IMG/VR virus record: IMGVR_UViG_3300000228_000002
Coordinates: 1-64,000 of that record
Reading direction: 5' to 3' (one strand)
Source of the DNA: a virus
DNA: 64,000 nucleotides
Shown: positions 23,240-32,600 of the stretch, one piece after another
How the letters are laid out: each line of letters opens with the position of its first letter
How positions within the stretch are numbered: the stretch's first letter is position 1
Position numbers and translations under genes: made by a program
Notes under the pieces: generated by a model
Seen by the model: the letters and a program-made list of their open reading frames with translations, nothing else
Databases searched by the model: none
Told to the model about the DNA's origin: nothing

Positions 23240-25767
23240 TAGATAACCTCATATAGACTGAATCCATCAAACTTACCAAAAACTTGTACTTGTATTTTAG
23301 TAATATTCGATGCACTTGATACTGTGAACATAGGGCCAGTAAGTGTAGCTACTTGCCAAGGACTCCAGTCAACTTTTTCATTAGACATTCTATATCTCAA
23401 CTGAACCTTATCATATGGAGCCTTAACACCATGAAGGAGGACCTGAAGAGTTTGTTTCAACTTGATAGGTATAGCTCTACTCATGTATCTGTTTCTGATG
23501 TATGAAACATCGTAGACAGAAGGTGATGGAATAACAGAATTCAATTCGTCAGAGTGGTGAGGGATAACTACTTCACCAAAAGCATCGTAACCACCAACTG
23601 CACTACCTTCCACTGCAATTGCACCGGTGATAGTAGTAGTCGAAGTAACGGTAGTGTTTCCTGCATTTCCGATCAGGTTTCTTGTGAGCTTCATTCTATT
23701 TGAAGCTGTATCTGCAGTGGCAGTGAATCCCGAATCAAAAGCAATGTTATTGATAGTAGAGATAATGTCATCTCTAGACTGAGATGCATTTCCTCTTTGG
23801 AATTCCCCTAACGGTCTGTTTGGAGAGCCAGCTACTGCCGTAAGTATTTTTGAGTTACCTAAGTCAAGAGTGTCACCATTCGATACATCGTCGGAGAAGC
23901 TAACGAAAGTCGAAGCAGCCGTTCCATCTTGGTCAGCCGGAACTACTTCATTATAACGAGGGGAAGCATATTCCTCTGTCAATAGGAAGTTGTATGAGCC
24001 TATTAGTTGAAGGGATGCTGCACCTTCATATTTTGTAGTATATCCGGGGTAGTAAGTTCTGATGTATCTCCCATCACGAACGTTTCCAAGAGATAAACCA
24101 TCCCAGTCAACACTGGCTACTAGTGCTAGGTCATTCAATCTAGCTGCTGTACCAGATTCTACTTCTGCGTAAATGATGATCTTAGATGCTGCACCGTCGG
24201 AAGTTCTCTCGATAACTTGGAAACCAGTGATAGTGTTGAACACGTTCTCGGTTTTCAGGATATTTTGTAGGTTTTCCACGTTTGGAAGAATAGTGTTTAT
24301 CCATGTGCTATCAAAAGTGAGGTCCTCACTGATAACGACATCTGAGGTATTGGTACCAAATACACGAATTGTGACTTTAAGGTTAGCCGATGAAACTGCG
24401 TCTGCCAATGCTATACTAAGCTGAGCAGGCCCAAACTGGTTCACTTCTAGACTTACATAATCACCACCGATTGAATCCAATAGGAGAGTGTTCTGTAGAA
24501 TCTGTGGGAACTTGATCAGATCGCCAGTATCATTGAGATAAACTTTGAACTTACGGGCAATAGGGCCAGTACCCTCGAACTCAACCGTAGTGTTTGGTAG
24601 GGTTCCGTAGCTCAAACCACCAGCAACGATAAATTCATTTTCAACATTGGCTTGACCAAAAGTGATCTTGTTACCATTGATGAATTGTGGAATCTCAAGA
24701 GCATTCACTCTGTTGTAATAGATTGTAGAAGTTGAATAAGTTGTAGAGCTAGTATCGGTAATTTCTGTTGGCTGAAGTACGATAATTTTCGTACCTTTAA
24801 TCCAATCAAATGCAATTGATCTTGATTTGTGATCAGCAACATGCATAGAAGAGACTGATGTCGGGTAATTGGCAAGTAGGAAGTACTTGGCTCCCATTCC
24901 ACCAAATCTAGATTCACCAGTTATAGTCCCATCAGGGTCAGTCTGGTATCGGCTAATGTCAATCTGTTCAACACAAGCATAGCCGGCTCTACCTTTCAGG
25001 TCTATATCTTTGGCTAGGATAGAACCTACACCTGAGATTTGAGAATAGAAAGGAATTTCACCAGTGGATAGATCGTTGAAAGTCGTTCCGTGTGGGTTTC
25101 TTGCCGTAATAAGACCCGAACCTTTGGAATTTCTGTGTTCAACATCTACAATGGAGAACCATGGTCTGTTAAACGGATAAATGTTGTTAGTATAGTCAAT
25201 AAGAAGTTCTGTACCAGAAAGGCCAGAAACTACCTTAACGATAGCAATAACAACGATGTTTTGTTTTCTAGTTAGTGAGAATAACGATGAGTTGTTGTAA
25301 TCTGTAAGAAGTGCAGAACGTAGAAGCTCCGTACTTTGAGTGTATCGAGTCTTAGCTGCTACTTGATATTTAGAAAGTCTTGACTCTCCACCTGCTACGA
25401 TTTCATTCTCCAGGAAAACCACCAGAACATCGTCGATATTGGTTCTGGCTAATTGGAAATCGGTAACTTGACTAGTGAGGTTACAAATAGTACCGTTAGG
25501 GCAAATTACAACACCTGGGTTTACAGTGATTCTCAGGATGTCAACCTCAGATATACGAACCAAAAGTGGTCTAGTAACGTCCGTATCAACCAGGTCTTTA
25601 GGATCTAGCTGATCTACGATACCATAACGGGCTTCAATTCCTGTGTATTCACCAAATCCGAGTTTGGATCTCTCAAGTAGATCGTTTTCTCTCGAATCAG
25701 ACTCGAACTTGAAGTCATCAATATTCAGTTTTGTGTCGTAGTTAATGCCCTGTAAATTCTTGCTCAT
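23239..25767 (-). CDS. Large tail/baseplate structural protein
   Basis: 842 residues, beta-rich, full of Ser/Thr/Val/Asn repeats. The start contains a tape of short strands (RPLLVRISEVDILRITVNPGVVICPNG) like the adapters of neighbouring genes. A central FDSTWINTILPNVENLQ region and a C-terminal fibronectin-like segment (VQLRYRMSNEKVDWSPWQVATLTGPMFTV) are visible. Placed between the fibre genes and the 299-residue gene. Probably part of the baseplate periphery or a fibre. Confidence 0.8.
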   Translation of the reverse strand: MSKNLQGINYDTKLNIDDFKFESDSRENDLLERSKLGFGEYTGIEARYGIVDQLDPKDLVDTDVTRPLLVRISEVDILRITVNPGVVICPNGTICNLTSQVTDFQLARTNIDDVLVVFLENEIVAGGESRLSKYQVAAKTRYTQSTELLRSALLTDYNNSSLFSLTRKQNIVVIAIVKVVSGLSGTELLIDYTNNIYPFNRPWFSIVDVEHRNSKGSGLITARNPHGTTFNDLSTGEIPFYSQISGVGSILAKDIDLKGRAGYACVEQIDISRYQTDPDGTITGESRFGGMGAKYFLLANYPTSVSSMHVADHKSRSIAFDWIKGTKIIVLQPTEITDTSSTTYSTSTIYYNRVNALEIPQFINGNKITFGQANVENEFIVAGGLSYGTLPNTTVEFEGTGPIARKFKVYLNDTGDLIKFPQILQNTLLLDSIGGDYVSLEVNQFGPAQLSIALADAVSSANLKVTIRVFGTNTSDVVISEDLTFDSTWINTILPNVENLQNILKTENVFNTITGFQVIERTSDGAASKIIIYAEVESGTAARLNDLALVASVDWDGLSLGNVRDGRYIRTYYPGYTTKYEGAASLQLIGSYNFLLTEEYASPRYNEVVPADQDGTAASTFVSFSDDVSNGDTLDLGNSKILTAVAGSPNRPLGEFQRGNASQSRDDIISTINNIAFDSGFTATADTASNRMKLTRNLIGNAGNTTVTSTTTITGAIAVEGSAVGGYDAFGEVVIPHHSDELNSVIPSPSVYDVSYIRNRYMSRAIPIKLKQTLQVLLHGVKAPYDKVQLRYRMSNEKVDWSPWQVATLTGPMFTVSSASNITKIQVQVFGKFDGFSLYEVI

Positions 25768-25783
25768 CTATGACTGCCTTGGA

Positions 25784-26080
25784 TCATTTGTGGTAAATTG
25801 GTTTAAATGACTTGTGGCAAAGATGTTGGGGGATCAGAACATCGTCCGTCCACCTGTGGCTCTCTTTTGCTGCCTCTGGAACAACTCTCATATATTCCTT
25901 CAAGTCAATTACATAGTATTTCTCTTTAAAATTAGTACCGTCGAGCCATGTAGCCTCAGCCTCAATCGCGTCGGGGTATCCGTCCTTCAGAAAGAATTCT
26001 CTATCAACTAGCGAATATCCACGTGTTGGGTGTGGATCGTCGATGATAGCTATGGTGATCTTAATAGGATTTGCTGCCAT
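25784..26080 (-). CDS. Hypothetical small protein in tail operon
   Basis: 98 residues, starting MAANPIKITIAIIDDPHPTRGYSLVD; ends with a His/Lys-rich tail. One base separates its ATG from the upstream TAG, so coupled translation is likely. May be a chaperone or small structural protein; not recognised. Confidence 0.7.
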   Translation of the reverse strand: MAANPIKITIAIIDDPHPTRGYSLVDREFFLKDGYPDAIEAEATWLDGTNFKEKYYVIDLKEYMRVVPEAAKESHRWTDDVLIPQHLCHKSFKPIYHK

Positions 26081-26081
26081 A

Positions 26082-26369
26082 CTAGATAGCTACTTCTTGT
26101 CCTGCTAGACGGACATAATACCAAGTAGAATCGCCCTTGTTTTCAACTTTCTCGGAAATCTTCTTAAGGATTTCGACATCCTGGATTCCGTTGGCCAGAT
26201 ACTGTGATCCACCCATGTTGCTCATAGATTTGACGATATAAAGATCGTTTACTCTGTGTTCAACTTCACCATGTACGTCAAGGTTGGCAACCAATTTCTT
26301 GAGGTCTTCTACTGAACTTAGTGTGATATTGTCCGAACCTTCTGAACCGTCGAAATAAACTCTTTTCAT
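26082..26369 (-). CDS. Hypothetical small acidic protein
   Basis: 95 residues from ATG at 26369 with AGGAG 6 bases upstream; the frame is open further up to 26519 but that part would run through the regulatory palindromes. Mixed alpha/beta (SVEDLKKLVANLDVHGEVEHRVNDLYIV). Coupled to the 98-residue gene. Confidence 0.7.
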   Translation of the reverse strand: MKRVYFDGSEGSDNITLSSVEDLKKLVANLDVHGEVEHRVNDLYIVKSMSNMGGSQYLANGIQDVEILKKISEKVENKGDSTWYYVRLAGQEVAI

Positions 26370-26439
26370 GATTTCTCCTATGATTGATGATATTTGAGAA
26401 CTTAATACTGGGAATATCCTCTCGGTGGTTTCCCGAAAA

Positions 26440-26578
26440 ATTAACCGGGTGCCAACTTGGGGAGGCGGTCTTAAGGTGGTCTTAAGACACCCTTGGGAGG
26501 GATTGACAGGGTATTCCAAAAATATACGATATCGTGATATAATGTGTTATAAGGCAAGATTGCCTAGGAGGATACCAA
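26440..26578 (+). promoter_or_regulatory. Regulated promoter of the plus-strand lipoprotein gene
   Basis: The region holds two copies of GGTCTTAAG two bases apart (about 26469-26488), the second inside the palindrome GTCTTAAGAC; then TTGACA (26503-26508), a second palindrome ACGATATCGT (about 26527-26536) and TATAAT (26538-26543). TTGACA and TATAAT are 29 bases apart, so either a weaker -35 serves TATAAT or TTGACA uses another -10. The palindromes look like operators. A strong SD (AGGAGG) precedes the gene. Confidence 0.6.
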
Positions 26579-26579
26579 A

Positions 26580-27731
26580 ATGAAAACAGCAGTACGTTTA
26601 TTGAATTTAGGTCTGGTTCTTGGTCTCGTTTCTTGTACAGGTGGAGGCGGTGGTAGCTCAAGTGGAGGCTCTAGCTATGGTGCACTCGTCAATGGTCGTT
26701 TCATTGACGCCCCCGTACAAGGTCTCCAATACTACCGATCATCCGAAACTTCTGATGGTTTGGCAGCTGATGATGTTCGCACAACTGGTGTCAATGGTGA
26801 GTTCATTTGTTCTACAGGTGAAACAGTGACATTCTCTCTTAATGCCATCAATGGTGTTGACCTTGGTCGCATCACTTGTGGTGCTGAAGAGGTTTTCCCT
26901 AGCAATCTTAACACCGTTAATGGTGATGATCGTAAAGCACAGATGGTTGCCCTTATGCTTCACCATATGAGTGATGATTTTGATGGTACCAATCTTATCT
27001 CTGCCAATAGCACGATCATCATTTCTTCAACTGCTATTGCCTTCATGTCTAGTTACGATATCGACCTTGGTAATGAAGAGGACATTATTGTTGCTATTAG
27101 TGATCTTCGTGCAAACCGAGGCTTGGGAGCACTAGATAGATCGAATAATGATCAACAGTTCGAGAATCTGCTTGCTGCCGCTCAAGCTCACTTAGATGAG
27201 TCAGTTCAGATTGTAGAACAGACTGTTATTCCAGTAGCTACTGTGGCTCAAATTCGCCAGAACATTTTAACTGATGCCTCTAAAGTTACTGACTCTGCTC
27301 TGATCAACGATGTTCTTATCAGTGCAATGAATAGAGATTTCTATGGTCTTCAGCAAGGTGACTTTAGTCTTAATTTCAAGACATGTAAGACTTTTGCCCC
27401 TGCTGGTATCCGTACTCTTATTAAAGATGGTGTGACTTACGTAAGTTCTGACAATGATCCTACTATCGATTTCTGCGTTTCTTTGATCAGTCAGGCTCTT
27501 GCTGAAGGCTACATTCTTTCAGGCAGTGCTTTCCCTAGCTTGAACGATGTTTACTCTTTCGATGGTAACTTGAACCCAGTTCTCTCTTCAGGTGAAGTGC
27601 TTAACGAAGGTAAGTTTTTTGTGATTGATGGAGAAGTTGAGTGGTTCCGTTCTTGTGATGGTGCTTCAATCTCGGTTGCCTCACAAAATAGCCCTTGCTT
27701 AACTCCTGAGAACTTTAACCCTATCAACTAG
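26580..27731 (+). CDS. Large host-like lipoprotein (moron)
   Basis: 383 residues. Signal MKTAVRLLNLGLVLGLVSC with lipobox LVSC (Cys19), then a Gly/Ser linker. The first mature domain has VNGRFIDAPVQGLQYYR...GVNGEFICSTGETVTFSLNAINGVDLG, a beta-sandwich common in bacterial surface lipoproteins (FVDAPVxGLxY...GxxxF..GxxVxFxxG). The remainder is helical with several Cys. It lies on the opposite strand within the tail operon, with its own promoter, operators, SD and terminator. I infer a lysogenic-conversion or exclusion function; lipoprotein status is well supported. Confidence 0.85.
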   Translation: MKTAVRLLNLGLVLGLVSCTGGGGGSSSGGSSYGALVNGRFIDAPVQGLQYYRSSETSDGLAADDVRTTGVNGEFICSTGETVTFSLNAINGVDLGRITCGAEEVFPSNLNTVNGDDRKAQMVALMLHHMSDDFDGTNLISANSTIIISSTAIAFMSSYDIDLGNEEDIIVAISDLRANRGLGALDRSNNDQQFENLLAAAQAHLDESVQIVEQTVIPVATVAQIRQNILTDASKVTDSALINDVLISAMNRDFYGLQQGDFSLNFKTCKTFAPAGIRTLIKDGVTYVSSDNDPTIDFCVSLISQALAEGYILSGSAFPSLNDVYSFDGNLNPVLSSGEVLNEGKFFVIDGEVEWFRSCDGASISVASQNSPCLTPENFNPIN

Positions 27732-27764
27732 ATTTCGGAAGTAAATAGCTGAACGTATCCTCAA

Positions 27765-27790
27765 GGGGCCGTGATGGCCCCACTTCCATT
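27765..27790 (+). terminator. Probable terminator of the lipoprotein gene
   Basis: GGGGCC (27765-27770), a five-base loop and GGCCCC (27776-27781) form a strong stem 34 bases after the lipoprotein stop, followed by ACTTCCATTTT. Outer bases GGAAGT/ACTTCC may extend it. It could also work on the minus strand. Confidence 0.6.
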
Positions 27791-29167
27791 TTAAAAATAC
27801 ACGAACCCACTATCATAGCTATCCCCCCCATCATAACGTCCAGAAAGTATTTCCTGAGTTAGGAAGTAAGGCTTTAAGCACAACCCTGTGGACTGCCATG
27901 TTCCTCTACCTGTAGACTCTGCCACAATAGAACATTCAACGAACTCGATTTGGGGTCCGACTTGTGTCCAATCGGTCATAGTCAATCTACCACTTGGAGT
28001 GTCAGTAGCTAGTATGATATCCATTTGCTTTCTAAGGCCAGCAGGTATCACGATTTCATGGGACTGATTTCCTGCCACGATATCTACTATCCACTCGAAA
28101 CCTGGTTCAAGATATACGATCAACTTACCACTAGTGTTTGAAGTGGTGGAAAACCTGTAACTCTGACCATTGAAATCTAGATTGGGAACTAGCTTATTTG
28201 TGACTCTGAATTGACTACCATCCACATCAAAAACGACTCTGTTCGGTGTAACCCTAGCGTCGCCCTTAGAACTGCCAAATAGCTGGAAAGCTTTAGAGCT
28301 GATCGGTCTGTTCAGAACGGGGTGATTCTTGTTTACTGTCTCATATCCGAACTGGTCGCCAAACTGGTAGTTATTGGAACGATCTCTGAGTTTGATAGCA
28401 AAAGTCTCTTTTGGAGCAAAACCTTCGATAAGTCTTCCCGAGAAGTGATCCACAAGAAATGGACCCATCTCGTTGGAGCTATTGAATAAATTTGGGACTC
28501 TGATAGAATTTGAGAAGTATGCAGGGTAAGCCCTGAAGTATACTAGCTCTTCCACTGGGATATCTCTATTCACTGGTTTGTCAAGTTCTAGTACGTAAAC
28601 CGTGTTGAAAACTGGATCTATCGAAGTACCACCAATCAAAGCCTTTTTCACTTTGACTTCTGTTGATGATTGCAATAATCCTGCAGTAGCTAGGAATACG
28701 AAAACGTCACCATTAGCCAGAGGATATCTGGATTGGACTTGTATGGTAGTGTCGCCTTCAGAAATAGGACCATTCAGTTTGAGAGGAGACGCATATATCA
28801 GTATTTCACGACTAGTGTCATATGAGAATCTTAAAGTATCTCTTAGAACTACTCTCTTATCCAGGACATCGTCAATCACAGAAAGCTCTTTACCAGGTCC
28901 AATAGATACAATCGAGTCAATATTTAGCCACGATGGTGCCTCAGTAACCGGAATTTGGTTTGTTCCTAGGTTTACCGCTTCTGATAACTGGAAAGTGTTC
29001 TCAGTGTTGAAAACAGCAGAAGAGTTACCAGTCCTTTTGGCAAATCGAACTTTTCCTCTCAACAGTTGATCGATGAAATACGGAATTCCACGTGGAACTA
29101 CCTTCACATGAAGAGAATCCAACTGAGAGTTTACGGTTTTTTCGATTCTAGTTAATCTTCCGGCCAC
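27791..29167 (-). CDS. Tail structural protein
   Basis: 458 residues from GTG at 29167 (GGGGAG upstream). Beta-rich: alternating strands such as SIVSIGPGKELSVIDDVLDKRVVLRDTL and an SGKLIVYLEPGFEWIVDI jelly-roll-like centre. Sits between a short fibre-associated gene (29178-29639) and the lipoprotein unit. No family recognised; position and composition support a baseplate or fibre component. Confidence 0.8.
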   Translation of the reverse strand: MAGRLTRIEKTVNSQLDSLHVKVVPRGIPYFIDQLLRGKVRFAKRTGNSSAVFNTENTFQLSEAVNLGTNQIPVTEAPSWLNIDSIVSIGPGKELSVIDDVLDKRVVLRDTLRFSYDTSREILIYASPLKLNGPISEGDTTIQVQSRYPLANGDVFVFLATAGLLQSSTEVKVKKALIGGTSIDPVFNTVYVLELDKPVNRDIPVEELVYFRAYPAYFSNSIRVPNLFNSSNEMGPFLVDHFSGRLIEGFAPKETFAIKLRDRSNNYQFGDQFGYETVNKNHPVLNRPISSKAFQLFGSSKGDARVTPNRVVFDVDGSQFRVTNKLVPNLDFNGQSYRFSTTSNTSGKLIVYLEPGFEWIVDIVAGNQSHEIVIPAGLRKQMDIILATDTPSGRLTMTDWTQVGPQIEFVECSIVAESTGRGTWQSTGLCLKPYFLTQEILSGRYDGGDSYDSGFVYF

Positions 29168-29177
29168 TTTGACTCCC

Positions 29178-29639
29178 CTAGAATTGAGTCAAAATTCTGA
29201 AAACGAATACGTTTTGCAAATTTTTGGTTAGAATTGGAAAGTGAGCTATAGCAAATAAGAACTGTGTTCCGACTTCTGATGGAACGTCGGACATTAGGAC
29301 CTCTCCCCAAATACCAACCTCACCAATAGCACCAATGTTCGACGGATCTGAGTGATCCAATCTGCAGTTGAGAACTATCGTCTTAGGATGCGGTCTCTCG
29401 ATACTAACGAATGGCTCAATACCAGTCGTTGCATCTGGGAAATACTTCACATCGAGGATAGTATTGGCAGGTACCACTGGTTGTACCTTTACTGGGTTTG
29501 CATCAACATACCCTGCATGACCAACGTCAAAACCTATGAGTTTGAATGATACTTCTCCAAAAAGTGAACGTGCAAGATATGTCCTACCACCCTCAGTGAG
29601 TCGTGCTATGGAAGAATCTGGTGTGTCCGTATAAGCCAT
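29178..29639 (-). CDS. Fibre-associated protein, paralogue of the 39113 gene
   Basis: 153 residues. Shares its plan with the product of 39113-39550: an N-terminal strand with TEGGRTYLARSLFGEVSFKLIGFDVG / TDKGRSALADLLQSGVAFTITHFVTG and a C-terminal SNIGAIGEVGIW...VGTQFLFAIAHFPILTKN / SNIGLIATYTY...VGTTFLFAVGNSPLVVKT. Such proteins often cap or attach tail fibres. Located just after the giant fibre gene. Confidence 0.8.
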   Translation of the reverse strand: MAYTDTPDSSIARLTEGGRTYLARSLFGEVSFKLIGFDVGHAGYVDANPVKVQPVVPANTILDVKYFPDATTGIEPFVSIERPHPKTIVLNCRLDHSDPSNIGAIGEVGIWGEVLMSDVPSEVGTQFLFAIAHFPILTKNLQNVFVFRILTQF

Positions 29640-29654
29640 ATTCTCTTTTACCTA

Positions 29655-32600
29655 TTAATTGTTAATCTTCACATAGTAATCAGCTGCTACTGGCAACACA
29701 CTAGTTCCAGTCAATGCATGCAGGTCGGAGCCTGATATGTTAGCTCCGTTGGCAGCTACCCACTTGTTACTGCGAAGACCTTGGAATTGTGCCAAGTTCA
29801 ACATAGGTGAATAAACGAAGTCACCAAGTCTACCACTACCATATTCTGCAGATAGAATATCGAGATCCACCTCAGTAGGCCCGTTGATCTTGATAACCTG
29901 TATATCGAAGTCACTAGCAGAATAGTCTGCATCAAGCTCGATCATGCTAGATGTGATTTCTTTATAGTATGCCTGATTTGTTGAACCAGTCACGAATCTA
30001 GGAAGGAACTTACCATCCACAAGTACAAGAAGTTCACCAAAAGGATAGCCTGGGTTAGCCCCCGGAATGTAGTTGTATGATAATTGTATTCTAGTCAGAC
30101 CAGATGTAGAGTCTACACTACATCCAATAGGAGTAACTGAACCATCAAATTTGGCAAATGCAGATTTGACTTCTTTTGCCGTTTCGATTGGGAAAGCGGA
30201 CTCTCCGATGAGATCAGCATAATTAGATGCAAATTCTCTTACATCGGCTACTGGTGTGTAATGACCCTTAGATACATCGTATGTGTTACGAAGTTTACCA
30301 CCTACTGACAATTCGAAGAATCCGAAGATTCCAACCTTGTAACCAGAACTTGCAACAGCATTAGTTCTTGGGTTGTTCTGTTCGATAGTTATAGTATGGC
30401 TTCCGTAACTAAGACCAGTAAGAGAAACAATTCTCATCCCAGTATCAGCAGCACCGTATGTATCGAGAGTGGCTCCTGCTAGAAGAGTTTGACCTTCGAT
30501 AGTCAGACCAAGTGTATTTACGTTGAACCCGTCGATTTTAACTGTGGCTTGACCACCATCAGTTCTACGGAAATATGCAATCTCGATACCTGTACCGAAG
30601 AATATGTGGGAAAGTATATCCCCAGCATTCTGAGTTTCTACATATCTACCTAGGAACTCTGTCTGATCTTGGACGACTGTCCATGAAGTATCAACTCCTG
30701 GCCCTTTAGTAAAGATTGAGTATTTGAAAGCATCATAGAAAGCTTTACCGTGTGAGTATCTGTATCTATTAGCAGCAACAGTTGGCTTACTCAACTCCTG
30801 GATGTAAGGAGAAACGTTGTCTTGAGTAGACAACATCGGTTGAGTACGATCTACACCTCTTTCGAGACTGTAGATAGTAGCATGAGTTACTTGGAACTCC
30901 TGAAGAGAAGTTATGTGGGTCTCATGGAACGTATGACGAGAACGGTTGAATATTGTTTTTCTAGTTACACCAGCTGGAACAGCTATGTCGTATTCTGCAG
31001 ATCCATCAATCGATACTCTCAGTGTAACTGCAGTGACATTGTTGAACTCAAGATCAAGTCTCGGTCCACATGTACCAATTGTGAATTTACCAGTAGATGC
31101 TGGAACCACCATCGATCTTCTATCAGTTGACAGAGACGCATTGTTAGCAGCCAGGATAGTTTGACCATCCTTATGTACCACGTATCGTTTGGCTTTAGGG
31201 GCCGAGTTCTTAACAGAGAAATCTGTAGTAGAATAGTCGATAAACCCAGTAACGATCTCATAACGTGCTGCGAATTCCTCGCCAAGCTCATCTGGTGCAT
31301 CGTCACCAAGAGATGCTATCAGTCGGAATTGCTTATTCTCAAGAGCACCAGTTAGTGCAGGATATACAGTGATGGAAGGGTTTGCATAGTTGGTAATTCT
31401 TACTATTTGTGTTTGTGTAGATCCGATTGCCTCAACCACATCCCCAATCTTGAAAGCAGATAAGTATTTACCAGTCTCAGTACCAGTTGTAGGTGAAAGG
31501 GTAGTGGCATTGGTCATGCCCATTATCGTATAGTTAGGATCAAAATCCAGATTCGATTGTGGTGTATTGATGATGCTAATGATAGGTGTACCATCAACAA
31601 TATCTCTATTAAGAACCGATGTATAGTTTGCACCTGTGCTGTTAGAAGTAGGGAACACCGGTTGAATTCTTCTAGTAGTCTTAGAATTGACTCTAGTGTT
31701 CTCGAAACCAATGCCCGACTCAACGAACAATCTGATATCTACATCAGAAAAGCTATTGAGTACAGTAGCTACCACTGGATCAGCATCAGAGTTAATAAGT
31801 AAGTTGTTGGTGACAGTGATAGGAAGTGCAAGAGCATTATTGTAAAGTATTACAATGTCACCACCATACACAGTCTCAAGAGCTGCTACACCCTCGGTGT
31901 TGAGGGTCCAGTAAGTAGCACCATTCATCGTGCCGAATTGTACATAAACTCTGGCATTTTGATTGAGGCTTTCTCTCGTAGCAGTCTGGGCAACTCCATT
32001 GAACACATAGATAGAGTTAGTCTGAACATCTACTTGGTTCTTAACCAAAATACGATCACCATTGGCGAGGACAACCCCATCAATGTTGGCTGGCATTGAG
32101 TTCACATCAATGTTGGCTGTAGTAGCTACTTTGACCTTTGCAGTATAGTTGTTGTTCAACTGAACATATGCATTAGTAAGACCAGGCAGAGTTCTTATAG
32201 CAGTCTGAATCTGTGATAGCGTAGCATTGTATGCTATGTTGGCAGTAGAGTTGGCATTGTATGTGATCTGGAAAGTTCCAGAAATGGCTTCACTGTCAAA
32301 TGCTATTGCTGCTGTCTTGGGTGGTATAGTCAGAACTTCGAGGCCAGCAATAATTAGAGAATCAGCAGAAGCTCCTGCAATTCTCATATTGATCGTAGTT
32401 ACTTGGGTTGAATCCAACCCACCAACGATTTTGACTCTCTGAAATCTTTCACCAGAAATATAGGCAATGTTTGAGGAAGCAGTACCAGCCTGACTAACAC
32501 TTATAGTGCTTACCGACTGTTCATTGTTGAGTGAAATAGCAAGATCTGGGGACCCTGGTGTAACCTTACACCATAGATACAATTCAGTGATGAAGTCCGT

